Positions 62,150 to 64,000 of a stretch of 64,000 nucleotides of DNA are shown piece by piece. Source of the DNA: Stercorarius parasiticus (lineage: Eukaryota; Chordata; Aves; Charadriiformes; Stercorariidae); NCBI GenBank assembly GCA_013396915.1, contig VWZL01001354.1:248001-312000 (forward strand), written 5' to 3'. The notes below the pieces were generated by a model, which worked only from the letters and a program-made list of their open reading frames with translations, ran no database searches and was not told the DNA's origin. Within the stretch, counting starts at the first letter, position 1. Every line of letters begins with the position of its first letter. Both the position numbers and the translations under genes were made by a program.

Positions 62150-63120
62150 CTACCACAACGGCTGTCCCAGGAAGGGGAACAGGCGACACCGGTGGGGGGT
62201 GATTTTCGCCGAGGAGCCGCCGATGCCCTCACACGCACCGTCCCGGACGGGTTTCGGGCAGGCTGAGGCAGCCAAGCCCAGGCCCGCTGGCTCGGAGGGG
62301 CCTGGCGCGGGAGCGGCGCCCTCCCCGGGGCAGCGGGGGAAGGGAACGGCCACCCGGACCGAGGCCTCCCCGCCCGGGGCAACGGACGCTCAACAGCCGG
62401 CCCCGGGCAAGCGCCCCACCTAACGGCCGCTAACGGCGGCGGGGCGCGCGCGCCCGCCCCCGCTGCTGACGCAACGCTCCTCCCTCCGCCCCGCCCGGCT
62501 CGGGCACATAGGGGGCGAGGCGCGAGGCACGCCTCCTTCCGTCCCCTCCCGACCAATCAGCAGGGCAGGAAGGAGGGGCGCGGCGGCGGGGAACGCGCTA
62601 GCCAATGGGATGCGGGGGTGGGCGGGGCCGAGGCGACCATCATGGCGGCGGTGGCGGCGGCGTGGATCTCCTGGCGGGCTGGGCTGCGCCTGGGGAGGCG
62701 GAGACTGTGAGTGACGCGAGCGCCGCGCGCGGGGGGGGCGGGACCAACAGACCCCCGGCACCGCCCCTGCCCCCCCCATCCGCCCCGCTGGTAACGGCGC
62801 TCGGGGGGTCTCACGCTCCCACCCCCTCCCTGTGCCGCGGGGGGGTGGCGGGGAGGAGCACCGCAGGCGGAGCGGCGGAGCTGGGNNNNNNNNNNNNNNN
62901 NNNNCTGAGGGGGCCGGGCAGGGCCGGGGCGCCTCTGCCGTGCGCCAGCGCCGTGGGGAAGCAGCGACTGCCGGGGTCTGCCGCTGCCGCGCCGGGTAGC
63001 AGCCCGGGGAGCCTCGGAAGGGCGAGCACCGGCCTTTCCTCCCCGCCCTCGGGCAGCCCCCGCCCGGTGCCTCCCCGTGAGGGGCGGTGGTGGCGGCCGC
63101 GCTCGGGCACGCGAGGAACG
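62150..63120 (+). promoter_or_regulatory. CLYBL: CpG-island promoter, probably CLYBL
   Basis: A GC- and CpG-rich block that begins abruptly after the CR1 fragment. CCAAT boxes at 62553-62557 and 62602-62606 and a GC box GGGCGGGG at 62620-62627 lie within 90 bases upstream of an ATG at 62642. The ATG sits in CATCATGGCGGC, a context that also resembles a YY1 initiator site. A 19-base gap (62886-62904) lies inside. Long GC-rich open frames on both strands here are composition artefacts. Confidence 0.75.
62642..62706 (+). CDS. CLYBL: CLYBL exon 1, mitochondrial targeting segment (tentative)
   Basis: The ATG at 62642 opens 21 codons, MAAVAAAWISWRAGLRLGRR then R, plus two bases, followed by the consensus donor gtgagt at 62707. 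The peptide is rich in Ala and Arg, has Trp and Leu, and has no acidic residue, as expected of a mitochondrial presequence. CLYBL is a mitochondrial citramalyl-CoA lyase that clears itaconate-derived citramalyl-CoA and protects vitamin B12 metabolism. It lies downstream of TM9SF2 in the same orientation in other vertebrates. The catalytic domain would lie beyond the window, so the name rests on synteny and on the exon type. Without splicing, the frame stops at the TGA at 62708. Confidence 0.55.
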
Positions 63121-64000
63121 TGAAAATAGAAATGAGTTTCACCCAGTTTACGACAAAATTGCCCTTGGCCGGTTGCCCGCTTTGGTGCAGCTGCTGCACG
63201 GGGGGGGATCAGAAGAGTGCAGCCTAGAAGGTCAACCGTGTCCTGGTCCACTTCAAAAGCAGTGTGGCCAGCAGGGCGAGGGAGGTGATTCTGCCCCTCT
63301 GCTCCGCTCTGGTGAGACCCCACCTGGAGTACTGCGTCCAGCTCTGGGGCCCCCAACGTAAGAAGGACATGGACCTGTTGGAGTGGGTCCAGAGGAGGGC
63401 CACAGAGATGCTCAGAGGGCTGGAGCACCTCTCCTATGAGGACAGGCTGAGAGAGCTGGGCTTCTTCAGCCTGGAGAAGAGAAGACTCTGGGGAGACCTT
63501 ATTATGGCCTTCCAGTACTTAAAGGGGGCTTATAAGAAAGATGGGGACAGATTTTTCATCGGGGCCTGTCGCAATAGGACAAGAGGTAACGGTTTTAAAC
63601 TGAAAGATTTAGATCAGATATTAGGAAGAAATTATTTACTGCGAGGGTGTTGAGGCACTGGAGCAGGTTGCCCAGAGAAGTTGTGGCTGTCCCATCCCTG
63701 GAAGTGTTCAAGGCCAGGCTGGATGGGGCTTTGAGCAGCCTGGTCTAGTGGGAGGTGTCCCTGCCCATGGCAGGGGGGTTGGAACTAGATGATCTTTGAG
63801 GTCCCTTCCAACCGAAACCATTCTATGACTCTATGACCTGGGTCTTTCCCATGCCTGCACTGAGCCCCTGACTGAGCAGGCTCCTCATGGCCCCCATGCC
63901 CCATCTCCTGCAGGGGGAAATCGGGGCAGGGGGGCAAGGGGTGCTGGATCCACACCGTGGGCCTTCCTTTCTTCAAGGGAATACTATGTTGCCTCCTCCA
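62707..64000 (+). other. CLYBL: Presumed CLYBL intron 1 (start)
   Basis: Begins at the gtgagt donor, remains CpG-rich until about 63120, and includes the 19-base gap and a CR1 copy at 63212-63838. No second exon is seen before the window ends. Confidence 0.5.
63212..63838 (+). repeat. CR1 LINE 3' part with a 129-codon open frame remnant
   Basis: Encodes the CR1 ORF2 C-terminal region in one frame from 63264 to 63653: LVRPHLEYCVQLWGPQRKKD, LEWVQRRATEMLRGLEHLSY, EKRRLWGDLIMAFQYLKGAY and RTRGNGFKL. It then continues out of frame through 'ggttgcccagagaagttgtg' to a TCTATGACTCTATGACC tail. A young-looking, 5'-truncated copy inside the presumed first intron of CLYBL. Confidence 0.95.

Noticed and set aside
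62420..63428. 259- and 205-codon minus-strand frames and a 172-codon + strand frame (62605-63123)
   Set aside because: Pro/Arg/Gly-rich translations of a CpG island, running through Ns and into the CR1 copy.
1..64000. CRISPR arrays, operons, phage or other bacterial-type systems
   Set aside because: The introns, CpG islands, CR1 and avian LTRs show vertebrate nuclear DNA, and no regularly spaced repeat array is present.

Overview
The window is nuclear DNA from a bird. It carries many CR1 LINE 3' ends with the typical repeated TCTATGA-type tails, solo LTRs of the avian endogenous retrovirus type (TGTC..GACA ends with 5-bp target duplications), two CpG-island promoters and one vertebrate gene with ordinary GT-AG introns. 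The style of the LTRs suggests a neoavian bird, but that is inference. There are four runs of unknown bases: 14886-15094, 35735, 49940 and 62886-62904.

Layout. From 1 to about 14.5 kb I find no convincing gene, only an old CR1 copy (about 3.47-4.49 kb), a CR1 3' end (about 11.95-12.15 kb), a local duplication near 12.2/12.8 kb and a long perfect palindrome at 9.15 kb. A CpG island starts near 14.57 kb and runs into a 209-base gap. This is the TM9SF2 promoter, and the gap almost certainly hides exon 1. Exons 2-17 of TM9SF2 lie on the + strand from 19005 to 41803. All sixteen are listed here, the frame is intact through every junction, and the visible part encodes 606 residues. The 3' UTR has three AATAAA signals and probably ends near 43.14 kb.

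From 43.15 to 62.0 kb is an intergenic stretch with three LTR-derived elements (49.85, 57.31 and 60.64 kb), CR1 copies at 54.2, 61.3 and 62.04 kb, and two compact hairpins at 51.03 and 53.59 kb. A second CpG island (about 62.15-63.12 kb) has two CCAAT boxes, a GC box and a short arginine/alanine-rich first coding exon followed by a consensus splice donor. From position and type I read this as the start of CLYBL, which lies downstream of TM9SF2 in the same orientation in other vertebrates. A further CR1 copy sits in its first intron.

TM9SF2 is a nine-pass Golgi/endosome membrane protein and CLYBL is a mitochondrial citramalyl-CoA lyase. They are neighbours by synteny and show no sign of acting in one pathway. 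I did not find a new multi-gene system. The most unusual items are a 31-bp TG..CA element that keeps both LTR termini and a perfect 5-bp target duplication, and a solo LTR whose missing core coincides with a single unknown base.
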